The translations under genes and the position numbers were made by a program. Positions 45,594 to 57,635 of a stretch of DNA of 64,000 nucleotides are shown one piece after another. The stretch's first letter is position 1. The number at the start of each line of letters is the position of its first letter. The stretch is from Siphonodentalium dalli (taxonomy: Eukaryota > Mollusca > Scaphopoda > Gadilida > Siphonodentaliidae). The stretch is from contig CP136069.1 in the NCBI GenBank assembly GCA_032622095.1, positions 188,531,122 through 188,595,121 on the forward strand. Reading direction: 5' to 3'. The notes beneath the pieces were generated by a model. That model did not search any database. It was not told the origin of the DNA and was given only the letters and a program-made list of their open reading frames with translations.

Positions 45594-47972
45594 GTTCGTG
45601 TTTATCCTCCATGCATGTAATATGGCTCAAATGAATGGTGTTCTCACTATGAATTCCGGCTATAAAGACTGATTTAGGACAGGTTCCGTATTATTGTGAA
45701 ATAAATCAGTTTGGGATTTTGTTGAGTATGCATGGCAATATACGCATAATAATCAACACACATAGAGAATCACATGTATTTTTCAGGAACTTCACTTAAC
45801 GGTACATCAAACTCAAAACAAATGATAATACAGCAATAAGATAAATGATCAACATTGAGTAGTTTCATCCACGAAAATCCCGTGCTTAAAAATATCCCCA
45901 ACTCAGCAATTGTGTGTTCTTTGATCCAATTATGTAATCGTACAATAGCACGGGGTCCTCGAGCGTGAGTAGTTTCATCCATGGAATCCCGTGCACAAAA
46001 ATATATCCGCACTCAACAGTCCGGCATTCTTTGATGTTACCGCGACATGTATTACGCTGTATCTAATGTCGCTATTTGACAATTTCGGAAGATAGACTGT
46101 GTCGATATCATTTTGTCAATATTAATGAAAATAAGTGTAGATATATAGCCTGTCGACACAGACAAGACTGATAAAGTTTTTAATAAGTCATTTATTTGTG
46201 TATGAGTGGGATTTCATGGAACGACCGACAGGGGGGAATCGGTCCGTGTGACGGACCCGCAGTCGGCCTGGCAGAAACCCTGAATAAGGATATACTTTCC
46301 AGAGAAGGTGAGGCCTATATAAAGCAGAAGGCGGTCTCCAGATTGTGATTTAGTGATGCTAGCTCGCTGTGCGCGGGGGAAACACAAAACGCGACGGGAC
46401 GACCATGGTTCGTCCCGTGGGGGGGGGGGGGGGGTGATTTTGTTATTTGACACTGAAAAGAAGCCATTTCCTTGCACCTGAGTGTCCCACAAAGCAATCC
46501 AAAGCTACGTATGTTATGCAAGTCTATCATTTCCATGGGTGCATTAATTCTGTTGATGGTATCCAAATGATTAGTCATTAAATTACTTACGTAAGACTGC
46601 CGTCTGATTGAAGACTATATAAATGAACAAGCTACGAGTTTAATACAGTGTTTACAAATTTATAACTTACAATAAGATTCCAACAGGTAGAATGAATCCA
46701 AACACTAAAAAGCATCTATGCATTGACCAATAATACCTAGCAAGGATAATTTAATAAAGTATTTCGTAGAATTTCAAGTAGCGTCAGTGAAAATGAAACT
46801 GAGAGGATTATTATATTCTGTCAATCGTAAAACTATTTGTGCGTGGCGACGTCATACTGCAGGGTTTGTCTGCAAGAGATATTTATAGCGGCGAAATACG
46901 AATGGCAGCGAAATCTTTCACCCGGAACGCGTAGCTTGTTCAATAGTCTGTATTAGTCCAACAACTGATGACCTCAGCTATAGAACAGAGTTTTAGCCTA
47001 CGTGTTATACACTATAATAGAGTTTTTGGCGGGAAGTGTGAACATGTGCGTCGTTGATTATTGTGCTTGGGGAACCAGGCGGGACAACGAAACTATTATT
47101 GACCGTACTTTGACTTTATCTCCATATTGGGGGGGGGGGGGGGATGTGTTCGTGTTTATCCTCCATGCATGTAATATGGCTCAAATGAATGGTGTTCTCA
47201 CTATGAATTCCGGCTATAAAGACTGATTTAGGACAGGTTCCGTATTATTGTGAAATAAATCAGTTTGGGATTTTGTTGAGTATGCATGGCAATATACGCA
47301 TAATAATCAACACACATAGAGAATCACATGTATTTTTCAGGAACTTCACTTAACGGTACATCAAACTCAAAACAAATGATAATACAGCAATAAGATAAAT
47401 GATCAACATTGAGTAGTTTCATCCACGAAAATCCCGTGCTTAAAAATATCCCCGACTCAGCAATTGTGTGTTCTTTGATCCAATTATGTAATCGTACAAT
47501 AGCACGGGGTCCTCGAGCGTGAGTAGTTTCATCCATGGAATCCCGTGCACAAAAATATATCCGCACTCAACAGTCCGGCATTCTTTGATGTTACCGCGAC
47601 ATGTATTACGCTGTATCTAATGTCGCTATTTGACAATTTCGGAAGATAGACTGTGTCGATATCATTTTGTCAATATTAATGAAAATAAGTGTAGATATAT
47701 AGCCTGTCGACACAGACAAGACTGATAAAGTTTTTAATAAGTCATTTATTTGTGTATGAGTGGGATTTCATGGAACGACCGACAGGGGGGAATCGGTCCG
47801 TGTGACGGACCCGCAGTCGGCCTGGCAGAAACCCTGAATAAGGATATACTTTCCAGAGAAGGTGAGGCCTATATAAAGCAGAAGGCGGTCTCCAGATTGT
47901 GATTTAGTGATGCTAGCTCGCTGTGCGCGGGGGAAACACAAAACGCGACGGGACGACCATGGTTCGTCCCGT

Positions 47973-48003
<31 letters not shown>

Positions 48004-51000
48004 GATTTTGTTATTTGACACTGAAAAGAAGCCATTTCCTTGCACCTGAGTGTCCCACAAAGCAATCCAAAGCTACGTATGTTATGCAAGTCTATCATTT
48101 CCATGGGTGCATTAATTCTGTTGATGGTATCCAAATGATTAGTCATTAAATTACTTACGTAAGACTGCCGTCTGATTGAAGACTATATAAATGAACAAGC
48201 TACGAGTTTAATACAGTGTTTACAAATTTATAACTTACAATAAGATTCCAACAGGTAGAATGAATCCAAACACTAAAAAGCATCTATGCATTGACCAATA
48301 ATACCTAGCAAGGATAATTTAATAAAGTATTTCGTAGAATTTCAAGTAGCGTCAGTGAAAATGAAACTGAGAGGATTATTATATTCTGTCAATCGTAAAA
48401 CTATTTGTGCGTGGCGACGTCATACTGCAGGGTTTGTCTGCAAGAGATATTTATAGCGGCGAAATACGAATGGCAGCGAAATCTTTCACCCGGAACGCGT
48501 AGCTTGTTCAATAGTCTGTATTAGTCCAACAACTGATGACCTCAGCTATAGAACAGAGTTTTAGCCTACGTGTTATACACTATAATAGAGTTTTTGGCGG
48601 GAAGTGTGAACATGTGCGTCGTTGATTATTGTGCTTGGGGAACCAGGCGGGACAACGAAACTATTATTGACCGTACTTTGACTTTATCTCCATATTGGGG
48701 GGGGGGGGGGGGATGTGTTCGTGTTTATCCTCCATGCATGTAATATGGCTCAAATGAATGGTGTTCTCACTATGAATTCCGGCTATAAAGACTGATTTAG
48801 GACAGGTTCCGTATTATTGTGAAATAAATCAGTTTGGGATTTTGTTGAGTATGCATGGCAATATACGCATAATAATCAACACACATAGAGAATCACATGT
48901 ATTTTTCAGGAACTTCACTTAACGGTACATCAAACTCAAAACAAATGATAATACAGCAATAAGATAAATGATCAACATTGAGTAGTTTCATCCACGAAAA
49001 TCCCGTGCTTAAAAATATCCCCGACTCAGCAATTGTGTGTTCTTTGATCCAATTATGTAATCGTACAATAGCACGGGGTCCTCGAGCGTGAGTAGTTTCA
49101 TCCATGGAATCCCGTGCACAAAAATATATCCGCACTCAACAGTCCGGCATTCTTTGATGTTACCGCGACATGTATTACGCTGTATCTAATGTCGCTATTT
49201 GACAATTTCGGAAGATAGACTGTGTCGATATCATTTTGTCAATATTAATGAAAATAAGTGTAGATATATAGCCTGTCGACACAGACAAGACTGATAAAGT
49301 TTTTAATAAGTCATTTATTTGTGTATGAGTGGGATTTCATGGAACGACCGACAGGGGGGAATCGGTCCGTGTGACGGACCCGCAGTCGGCCTGGCAGAAA
49401 CCCTGAATAAGGATATACTTTCCAGAGAAGGTGAGGCCTATATAAAGCAGAAGGCGGTCTCCAGATTGTGATTTAGTGATGCTAGCTCGCTGGTGCGCGG
49501 GGGGAAACACAAAACGCGACGGGACGACCATGGTTCGTCCCGTGGGGGGGGGGGTGATTTTGTTATTTGACACTGAAAAGAAGCCATTTCCTTGCACCTG
49601 AGTGTCCCACAAAGCAATCCAAAGCTACGTATGTTATGCAAGTCTATCATTTCCATGGGTGCATTAATTCTGTTGATGGTATCCAAATGATTAGTCATTA
49701 AATTACTTACGTAAGACTGCCGTCTGATTGAAGACTATATAAATGAACAAGCTACGAGTTTAATACAGTGTTTACAAATTTATAACTTACAATAAGATTC
49801 CAACAGGTAGAATGAATCCAAACACTAAAAAGCATCTATGCATTGACCAATAATACCTAGCAAGGATAATTTAATAAAGTATTTCGTAGAATTTCAAGTA
49901 GCGTCAGTGAAAATGAAACTGAGAGGATTATTATATTCTGTCAATCGTAAAACTATTTGTGCGTGGCGACGTCATACTGCAGGGTTTGTCTGCAAGAGAT
50001 ATTTATAGCGGCGAAATACGAATGGCAGCGAAATCTTTCACCCGGAACGCGTAGCTTGTTCAATAGTCTGTATTAGTCCAACAACTGATGACCTCAGCTA
50101 TAGAACAGAGTTTTAGCCTACGTGTTATACACTATAATAGAGTTTTTGGCGGGAAGTGTGAACATGTGCGTCGTTGATTATTGTGCTTGGGGAACCAGGT
50201 GGGACAACGAAACTATTATTGACCGTACTTTGACTTTATCTCCATATTGGGGGGGGGGGGGGGGATGTGTTCGTGTTTATCCTCCATGCATGTAATATGG
50301 CTCAAATGAATGGTGTTCTCACTATGAATTCCGGCTATAAAGACTGATTTAGGACAGGTTCCGTATTATTGTGAAATAAATCAGTTTGGGATTTTGTTGA
50401 GTATGCATGGCAATATACGCATAATAATCAACACACATAGAGAATCACATGTATTTTTCAGGAACTTCACTTAACGGTACATCAAACTCAAAACAAATGA
50501 TAATACAGCAATAAGATAAATGATCAACATTGAGTAGTTTCATCCACGAAAATCCCGTGCTTAAAAATATCCCCGACTCAGCAATTGTGTGTTCTTTGAT
50601 CCAATTATGTAATCGTACAATAGCACGGGGTCCTCGAGCGTGAGTAGTTTCATCCATGGAATCCCGTGCACAAAAATATATCCGCACTCAACAGTCCGGC
50701 ATTCTTTGATGTTACCGCGACATGTATTACGCTGTATCTAATGTCGCTATTTGACAATTTCGGAAGATAGACTGTGTCGATATCATTTTGTCAATATTAA
50801 TGAAAATAAGTGTAGATATATAGCCTGTCGACACAGACAAGACTGATAAAGTTTTTAATAAGTCATTTATTTGTGTATGAGTGGGATTTCATGGAACGAC
50901 CGACAGGGGGGAATCGGTCCGTGTGACGGACCCGCAGTCGGCCTGGCAGAAACCCTGAATAAGGATATACTTTCCAGAGAAGGTGAGGCCTATATAAAGC

Positions 51001-51052
51001 AGAAGGCGGTCTCCAGATTGTGATTTAGTGATGCTAGCTCGCTGTGCGCGGG
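45594..51052 (+). repeat. ~1.55-kb tandem array, 3.5 nearly identical units
   Basis: Units start at 45594, 47148, 48717 and 50269, giving lengths 1554, 1569 and 1552 plus a 784-bp partial unit. Apart from a handful of substitutions (for example an 'accaggcggg' to 'accaggtggg' change at about 50199), the units differ mainly in two G runs: about 16, 30 and 11 Gs at the first, and 15-16 at the second. Each unit holds a 109-bp internal duplication ('gagtagtttcatcca' twice), a hairpin 'acgggacga...tcgtcccgt' just before the first G run, and half of the hairpin MITE family seen at 51-55 kb. An 80-codon minus-strand frame is kept in all copies but resembles nothing I know. No rRNA, snRNA or histone gene is recognised. 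Confidence 0.95.
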
Positions 51053-51203
51053 TAGCGTCACTAAATGAACCCTCATGGGACCAAGCCTTGAAGTAGTGTG
51101 TCTGTCATTTGCAGAATGAGGTCCCCAGAGGGTGAATTTAGTGATACTACTCCGCATAGCAGGCTAGCATCACCAAATTTACCCTCTGGGAACCTCATTC
51201 TGC
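51020..51203. repeat. Hairpin-family copies at the array edge
   Basis: 51020-51080 is a diverged hairpin ('gatttagtgatgcta' against 'tagcgtcactaaatg') whose left half lies in the last array unit. 51111-51203 is a full ~93-bp hairpin with 'gcagaatgaggtccccagag' arms. TA at 51094-51095 precedes 'gtgtgtctgtcatttgcag', the family terminus. Confidence 0.85.
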
Positions 51204-51214
51204 TGAGGTGTAAG

Positions 51215-51345
51215 AATAGTGTGTCTGTCATTTGCAGAATGAGGTCCCCAGAGGGTGAATTTAGTGATGCTACCCCGCATAGCTGGGTAGCATCACTAAA
51301 TTCACCCTCTGGGGACCTCATTCTGCAAATGACAGACACACTATT
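51215..51345. repeat. 131-bp palindrome with perfect 61-bp arms
   Basis: 51215-51275 and 51285-51345 are exact reverse complements around the 9-nt loop 'cgcatagct'. It is the cleanest copy of a hairpin family also present at 51111-51203, 52092-52182, 52387-52479, 55090-55182, 55382-55474 and 62590-62681. TA borders the 'gtgtgtctgtcatttgcag' ends, fitting a Tc1/mariner-type MITE. Frames on both strands (RSPEGEFSDAT...) are artefacts of the palindrome. Confidence 0.95.
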
Positions 51346-51487
51346 TCAAGGCTTGCAAGGGACCTCATTTAGCAAATGTCCAGCACCTTATTTTGAGGCC
51401 TTGAATTAACCAATCTTTTGATTTGATTTCAGAGTCATAATTGGCCATTCTGCATTCAGTCATTAGAACAAGACCGACTTGGCAACC

Positions 51488-51935
51488 ATGGCGGAGTCAA
51501 ATCCCCGAAACCTTCGAGCCAACAAAAACAAAAACTACAAGGCTTTAAACTCGGGAAAGCATAAAACAGGGAAAAAACATTCTCAGGTGGAATGGACTGA
51601 GCCAATATTCATACCCAATACATCTGAGACAAAATCTGACACAGAGTCTGAGACGGAGACAATCGCTGCTGCTATGCTCCGTGTTACGAAGGAACACATA
51701 GATAACAAAGGGTTGCTGACAGAGCTCGGCCATGAGCATGACTACGCAAAAATATGTGACAAGGGGATAGAGATTGTCGACAATGATGTCAGTATGGAGA
51801 TCGAGGATGAGGAGGAGAATGAGCTGGAGACGGACGCTCATTTCGAAAGAGAACCAACAGAAAGGAGGCAGGAGGAGCTGAACAGGAGGAAGCCTGATAC
51901 GAACACGGTTACACAGGTTACACAGAAACCCGAAG
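51488..51935 (+). CDS. First coding exon of an unrecognised gene
   Basis: The ATG at 51488 has an ideal context (gcaaccATGG) and opens 149 codons up to a donor at GAAG|GTACAG. The protein is hydrophilic: a basic N-terminus (NPRNLRANKNKNYKALNSGK, lysine-rich to about residue 30), a Ser/Thr/Glu stretch (SETKSDTESETET), an acidic block (MEIEDEEENELETD) and a final PDTNTVTQVTQKPE. I recognise no domain. It may be nuclear or disordered, but that is only inference. 'tttgatttgatttcag' at 51417-51432 could be an acceptor, so an upstream non-coding exon is possible. The last ~75 nt are homologous to 62418-62550, implying exon duplication. Alternatively it is a captured exon within mobile DNA. Confidence 0.55.
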
Positions 51936-51938
51936 GTA

Positions 51939-52053
51939 CAGTAATGCTGAGAGCTTTCCGATGAATGGCAACAAGCCATATTTCCGACTAAATCCTGAAA
52001 AGTTACCCATAATTCTGCTGTGGTTAAGAAGTCGATTACTTAGAGCATTACTG
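51939..52053. mobile_element. CAGTAATGC-family MITE inserted at a splice donor
   Basis: Starts CAGTAATGC and ends GCATTACTG, with TA on both sides (51937-51938 and 52054-52055). The paralogous site after the second exon (62551 on) reads GGTATGGGTGCAAG without the insert, a natural empty site, so the element and its TA duplication are precisely defined. It lies at donor position +4 onward, changing the donor from GTATG to GTACA. Confidence 0.88.
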
Positions 52054-52075
52054 TATGAGCGCAAGTCTGATTATA

Positions 52076-52494
52076 ATGTGCCTGTCATTTACTGAATGAG
52101 GTCCCCAGAGGGTGAATTTAGTGACGCTATCCTGCATAGTGGGCTAGCATTACCAAATTCACACCCTGGGGCCTCATTCTGCTTAGGCCTCATCTGCTAA
52201 GGGAGACATAGAATCAGATTGAAGTTTCCAAATGGTGAATATTGTGATGTACACCCATTAGGAACCTCGATTAGGCAATGTGTCATCTGCCAATTTGGTG
52301 ATACAGAGAAACTAATCTAAAAAAAGAAATAGAATCTATGTGAAGAATTTCTATAGAAGAGACTTTCCAGAGAAGATGCTGCCTAAGCAGAATGAGGTCC
52401 CCAGAGGGTGAATTTAGTGATGCTAGCTCGCTACATGGGATAGCTTCACTAATTTAGCCCTCTGGGAACCTCATTCTACAAATGACAGGCACAC
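52076..52494. mobile_element. Composite hairpin MITE (419 bp) with TA duplication
   Basis: TA at 52074-52075 and 52495-52496 flanks ends reading ATGTGCCTGTCATTT and (reverse complement) GTGTGCCTGTCATTT. Each terminal repeat contains a complete hairpin of the 'gaatgaggtccccagagggt' family (52092-52182 and 52387-52479), so the palindromes are nested. The middle has 'gattgaagtttccaaatggt' and its partial complement. Same build as 55078-55487. Confidence 0.82.
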
Positions 52495-53068
52495 TAAACT
52501 CAGGCTTGTATGAGTGGATATAATAATAAGAATTAGACTAGAGTGAACAATATTTGAGTAATTTGAGGCAAATCAAGTTTCTGAACGATCTGGTAGAATC
52601 CAAAAATGAGTAAACTCGGTCTAATTGGTGGAAACGGTTGAGATCCAGAAATCATTGCCAATGCCCATATGAAAAAGCACTTTATATTTTTTTATATAAC
52701 ATGGTAGAGTTTATGGATTTTTTTTACCCTTGGTTCACTCGGGTCTGACAAAAAAAAAAGAAGAAGCTAAAATTCAATTATTTTTTCTAGGTTCGTTAAC
52801 ATGTACTATTATGTCAAAATTAATTAAGGGCATAATAGGAGGGATAATGTGTGTAAAATTTAATTAGACCATGGTTTTTGTTAATTTTGTGTTTATAGTC
52901 AATATGTATATGCTGTATGGAAACTCCCAAGAAATATATGTCAATTACCCTGTCATCATTCACTTCTCACTTATTCTATTATAATCGAGAATGTCTTTGT
53001 GGACGACACTATTACCCTGTCATCATTCACTTCTCTATGTTAAGAATTATTCACTGATTTAAAATTGT

Positions 53069-53200
53069 TACATTTATAGTTAAAATCTGCAGGAGTCATC
53101 TATACTGCACATTGCGTCTGTGGCTTATGATATGTTAGGTGGGAATGCTATCTGCTTAAAAGTTAGAGATAATAGTGACAGATGTGGAATTTTTTGTTTT
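53069..53200 (+). repeat. Direct repeat with 59538-59665
   Basis: 'tttatagttaaaatctgcag' and 'gtgggaatgctatctgctta' appear in both copies at about 97% identity. Confidence 0.85.
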
Positions 53201-53224
53201 TTGTATGTTTTTGTTTTGTTTTGT

Positions 53225-53438
53225 TTTGTGATACCCATAATATATGAGCAGGTGGATGCACGCACCCCGGTCCCACATATAGAGGCACCCCTGTCTTGAA
53301 CTTCGATAGTGGAAACTTCACTAGTGATGTCCAGAGCAGTCTACCTTGCGGCAGTTTACAAAATGTCAAGATAAGAGTAACACAGGTATAGAATATACGT
53401 CTAGACTTCCTTGGATTAACCGATCTTTCCATATTCCC
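53225..53438 (-). repeat. Long inverted duplication (partner 58744-58965)
   Basis: About 215 bp are almost identical, in reverse orientation, to 58744-58965 (for example 'gtggaaacttcactagtgat' against its complement). The shared frame MERSVNPRKSRRIFYTCV appears in both, but there is no start context, motif or family, so I treat it as repeat, not gene. Confidence 0.9.
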
Positions 53439-53559
53439 GTGTAAAAACTAATAAATTAACGCTTTTTATATGGGCGTCATATATTGACTCAGAAGTAATA
53501 TCGCGATGTGACATGTAAAACCCTCGGGTAGGACTATGCCGTACATAGAAGGAAATCCC

Positions 53560-53600
53560 AACACAAATGGGGGGGGGGGGGGTGGGGGGGGGGTGGCCGG
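53560..53600 (+). repeat. G-rich simple sequence
   Basis: Two runs of 9-14 Gs separated by single Ts at about 53568-53594. Possible G-quadruplex former. Confidence 0.8.
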
Positions 53601-54647
53601 CGGTCACCGAACATGCGGCCCCGGCCTGCACTCTGTGTTAGAAAACCCAAACACTAGATTATAGTTTTTCCAGTTGATACTTAACTTAAGCCACCACACA
53701 TAAACCAAGACCGAATGATGGATGGACAGACGGACGGACAGATCAAAACCATAATGCGCACGCTCCGCTAGAAATTTGGGGTATATTCTATGATTACATA
53801 TTGATTTTGATATGTAAATATATGTATGTCGCACGGGAGTTGGGGCGCCCGATAATATGTATATACTAGTATCCACTGGTAGTCAAACAATACACATCCA
53901 TGTATATGGCCGCTTGGGTCCCAGATAATAATATTAACAATATGCTTAACACATCGCATGTAAACCGCCAAACAACCGCCATTTGAATTAATGTGTTTGG
54001 TAATGTGGCTAAGTTTCGGAGAGTAAACAACACATAGCATTGTTGAAATCCACACACTATCCTGGCAAGGTTTTATTAGCTCACCTGAGACGAAGTCTCC
54101 GGTGGAGCTATAGTCATCACTCCTCGTCCGTCGTCCGTCCGTCCGTCCGTCTGACCGTCCGTCCGTCCGTCCGTCTGTCCGTCCGTCCGTCCGTCAACAA
54201 TCATCTTCTTCTCCAGTATCATAAGGCCAAATGAGTTCATATTTGGTGTGGATGTTCCCTGCTTGACTCAGACTCAGATTTGTTAAAATAAGGTCACTGA
54301 GTCAAATAGTTGCGAAAGCTAGGGCCATAACTCTTTCCCGCCATAGTAATTCTTAAAACAACTTCTTTTCAAGAACAATCAGGCCTATTTAGCTTATATT
54401 TGGTATGGAAGGTCCTTGAGTGACTGGGGGTCAGATTTGTTCAAATGGGGTCACTGGGTCAAATAGGGGCAGAATCAGGGACATAACTCTCTTCTCCCTA
54501 GTAATTATTAGAATGACTTCTTCTCCAGAATCATCAGGCCGATTTAGCTAATATTTTGTATGGTGGGTCCTTGTGTGACTGGGGTTCAGATTTGTTCAAA
54601 TGGGGTCAGTGTGTCAAATAGGGGCCGTGTCAGGAACATAACTTTAA

Positions 54648-54673
54648 TTTTTTTTTTTTTTTTTTTTTTTTTT
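54648..54673 (+). repeat. T26 homopolymer
   Basis: Uninterrupted run of T. The downstream ~250 bp are C-rich at 54800-54870. Could be the tail of an inserted retroposon on the minus strand, not proven. Confidence 0.8.
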
Positions 54674-55077
54674 ATAAATATTGTTAAATTTAAATCCTTG
54701 CTCAATTCAAAAAACAAATCACAATTCAAAATGAACCAATACAAAAATATTTTTTTCATTTTAACCCCTGATTTTTTGTATTTTTTTAGACACAAAACAC
54801 CCCATTCCACCCCTTTCCCTCCTCACCCCTCTACACCCTGTCCCCACTACCACCCCCCCCCCCCCAATCTGCGCCGCCCTGCACCCACTGCAGTCAAGAA
54901 AAAATTAATTAGAAAAACTGACACCTTGTAACATCCATAAAGTATGGTATTAGCCCCAGACAGAAAGAGTTAATAACAGTCATCAATTCAGATGTTATCT
55001 AGCTGGCTGACAGCTAGGTGTAAACAGTCATGCTCTGTGTGTATCATTAACATATCATATCAAAACAAAATGCTGTA

Positions 55078-55487
55078 TGTCTGACATTTGCAGAATGAGG
55101 TCCCCAGAGGGTGAATTTAGTGATGCTACTCTGCACAGTAGGCTAGCATCACCAAATACACTCTCCAGGGACCTCATTCTGCTTAGGCCTCATCTTCAGG
55201 GAAGTATACAGGTCTTAAATTGACATTTCTACTTACTTTTTCCCTTCTGTTCAGTTTCTATATTCCCTAATTTGCTGTCAGAAGATAAAATTGATAATTG
55301 AAGTGCCCAATGGGTGCACATCACCAATTAACTGGACAACTTCAATCTGTTCCTATGTCTCCCATGGCAGTTGAGGCCTAAGCATAATGAGGTCCACAGA
55401 GGGTGAATTTGGTGATGCTAGCCCACCTTACAGGATTGCAGCACTAAATTCACCCTTTAGTGACCTCATTCTGCAAAAGTCAGACAC
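55078..55487. mobile_element. Composite hairpin MITE (410 bp) with TA duplication
   Basis: TA at 55076-55077 and 55488-55489 flanks ends TGTCTGACATTTGCAG and (reverse complement) GTGTCTGACTTTTGCAG. Hairpins at 55090-55182 and 55382-55474 lie inside the terminal repeats; 'cttaggcctcat' and 'gaggcctaag' mark the inner edges. Same family as 52076-52494. Confidence 0.82.
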
Positions 55488-56439
55488 TATATTCCGGCTT
55501 GGCTGTTCCACTATTATATTCTTAACCACCACCTATCCAGTTGTACTCATTATACCCTGATTTGCAAAGAAAACTGGGGGGGGTATATTGGATTGAATTT
55601 GTCTGTCAGTATGTCCTCCCGTCCATCCCTCTGTTGGGATGTTTCCATCCGTCCATCAATTTTGTTCTTCTCCACATACATATTAAAGACCGAAATGGTT
55701 TATATATTTTGACTCACATTCAGATTTGTTCAAATGAGTTCATCAGGTCATATAGGTGAGAAGCCAGGGCCATAACTCTTTCCCTCCATAGTAATTCTTC
55801 AGAAACCATCAGGCCTATTTAGCTTTTGGTATGGAGGGTCCTTTGGTGAGTGGGGTTCAGATTTGTACACGTGAGGTCATTTTTAGGAAACTTTTGAGGA
55901 AAATCAGTTTTCTTCAACTCTTAAAATCTACCGTTTGAAATTTCTAGATGAATAGATCTCATAGATGGGGATTCACATTTGTTCAAATAAGGGCAGAGAT
56001 AAGAGATTTAACTCTCAACCACCCACCCTACCTGTATGTATGCTGTTTGATACTGGTATAATAATATATAGATTCCTATTGATTTCTAAGCTACCTGGGT
56101 GGAGGCAATGAGGCTGTAGATTTGATTTTTCAACCAGTAACAGTCCACATTTTCCTACTTCGGGTTAAACTGTTCGACCGAAATCGCCACAAATGTTAAC
56201 AGGTCTATTTTGCTGATATTTAGTATGAAGGGTTCTTTGGTGTCTGGTATTGAAATTTATTCAGATGTGGTCACCAGGTTAAATAGGGTGGGACCAGGGA
56301 CATAACTGTATGTCTCTATAGTCATTCTTAAATTGTCTTCTCAAGAGAGGTTGCACTATTTAGCTTACATATAGTATGGATGATCCTTTAGTGACTGATA
56401 TTCAGATTTGTTAACATCAGGTCAACCTGTTAAGAAATG

Positions 56440-57630
56440 ACGGGGGCTATGGGGAGTTAACAATTTTGTGTTTAAAAAATCATTGAAATACCAAATTCAT
56501 TAAAACATCTTCCTTGGAACTACCTAACTGATTAATCTGACATACATGTATGGTGTTTTGGGTCCATGGATAAATGGGCTTCAAACATGTCTAAATGGTT
56601 TTATAAAAAGGTGCTTGTGAGATTGGAAATTTCCAAAAATTGAGAAAGTTTGAGATGTCGGTTGTGAAATTCCAACCCAAGACTTGGGAGTCTGGAGCCC
56701 GGTCGGGAGGGGACTTGTTGAACTGGAGGAGGGGGGTGATCAGTAGTGAACAGTGGGCAATTTCATGGTGGATATTCACCTTGAAATTACCCACGTACAC
56801 TACTGAAGCCTCTCTAGCCACATATCGTGTTTAGATCTACTTTTTTCAAAGTGCTTATGTGGTCTCCAGAGTCCCAGTCTCATCAGTCTTTGCAGTCTTG
56901 TTGTTTTAATGAGCCATCGGAGGTCCCGTTGTTTCCATCTTTTTGAAATATGCATATATGGCACTTAAAGAATTGAGAACCGTTTATATACAATATTATA
57001 TGGGGAAAACCGAAGACAATAATATCAGTTCCAGGTGGGATATAAACAGTGGGGAAAAACCTACATATAAGACATAAAGTATTGTAAGGAAATATACATA
57101 TATAACACATAGTGTAACGCACTTTATAAATGGGTTCTTTTTATATTGTATATTTTTATTGTATTATATACAGAATCACACAGTAGGCCTATATTTCAAG
57201 TTACAGATTGTGTACAACCTCGTGATTTAGCCTAATGTTTGATTGTCAGCGTGGCTTGATAACATGGAGGAAACATAACATTTAATAATTTGGAAAAGGT
57301 TTACTACGATCATGCCGAAAATGGTATCTTAAAATGTTGGGAATCGATAAATAAATATAGCCGGGTCATCAAGGAGAGGATCTCTAGTTAAACGAACTTA
57401 AATCAGCTTTGTGTGACCCACATTATGTGAGTAGAGGGGGGACATAAGCTAATGATAGATAGAGCACTCTGCTGTATAGGCAGTTTCTGATATAGTCATA
57501 AAGAGTAGGGAAATAAAAGATAGCAGAAACCCAGAGAACACATACAAATTTCGTGTTATGATTTATATTTCATAATAATATTTAATTTAATCATTGTATG
57601 ATCAACGTTATGTGAAAAAGAAATAATCAA
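56440..57630. other. No gene recognised; diverged duplication
   Basis: 57290-57480 is a diverged relative of 58530-58750 (words 'gttgggaatcgataaa', 'gtgacccacattatgtgagt' and its complement). No coding exon supported. Confidence 0.45.
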
Positions 57631-57635
57631 AAAAG

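Larger units (their letters stand above)
54070..56440 (+). mobile_element. 'agctcacctgag' mollusc-type repeat element, interrupted by insertions
   Basis: It starts with the hairpin 'agctcacctgagacgaagtc' / 'tccggtggagct' at 54077-54108, then (GTCC)n at 54125-54195, then units of ~155 bp carrying 'tcaggcctatttagctta', 'ggtatggagggtcctt' and 'cagatttgttcaaatggggt' (about 54215, 54380, 54535, 55800, 56200, 56345). This is a very common repeat in bivalve genomes as I know them. A block at about 54640-55520, including a T26 run and the hairpin MITE 55078-55487, splits it. Confidence 0.7.

Noticed and set aside
45594-51052. Array as rDNA, snRNA, histone or spliced-leader cluster
   Set aside because: I looked for conserved words of these genes on both strands and found none.
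51073-51409. Frames on both strands with RSPEGEFSDAT / SPSGDLILQM
   Set aside because: They arise from the palindromes, which read the same on both strands; no start context or splice support.
53163-53432. MERSVNPRKSRR... protein found twice (also 58731-59006)
   Set aside because: The shared frame is explained by the inverted duplication; the termini of the two frames differ and no motif, start context or splice sites support it.
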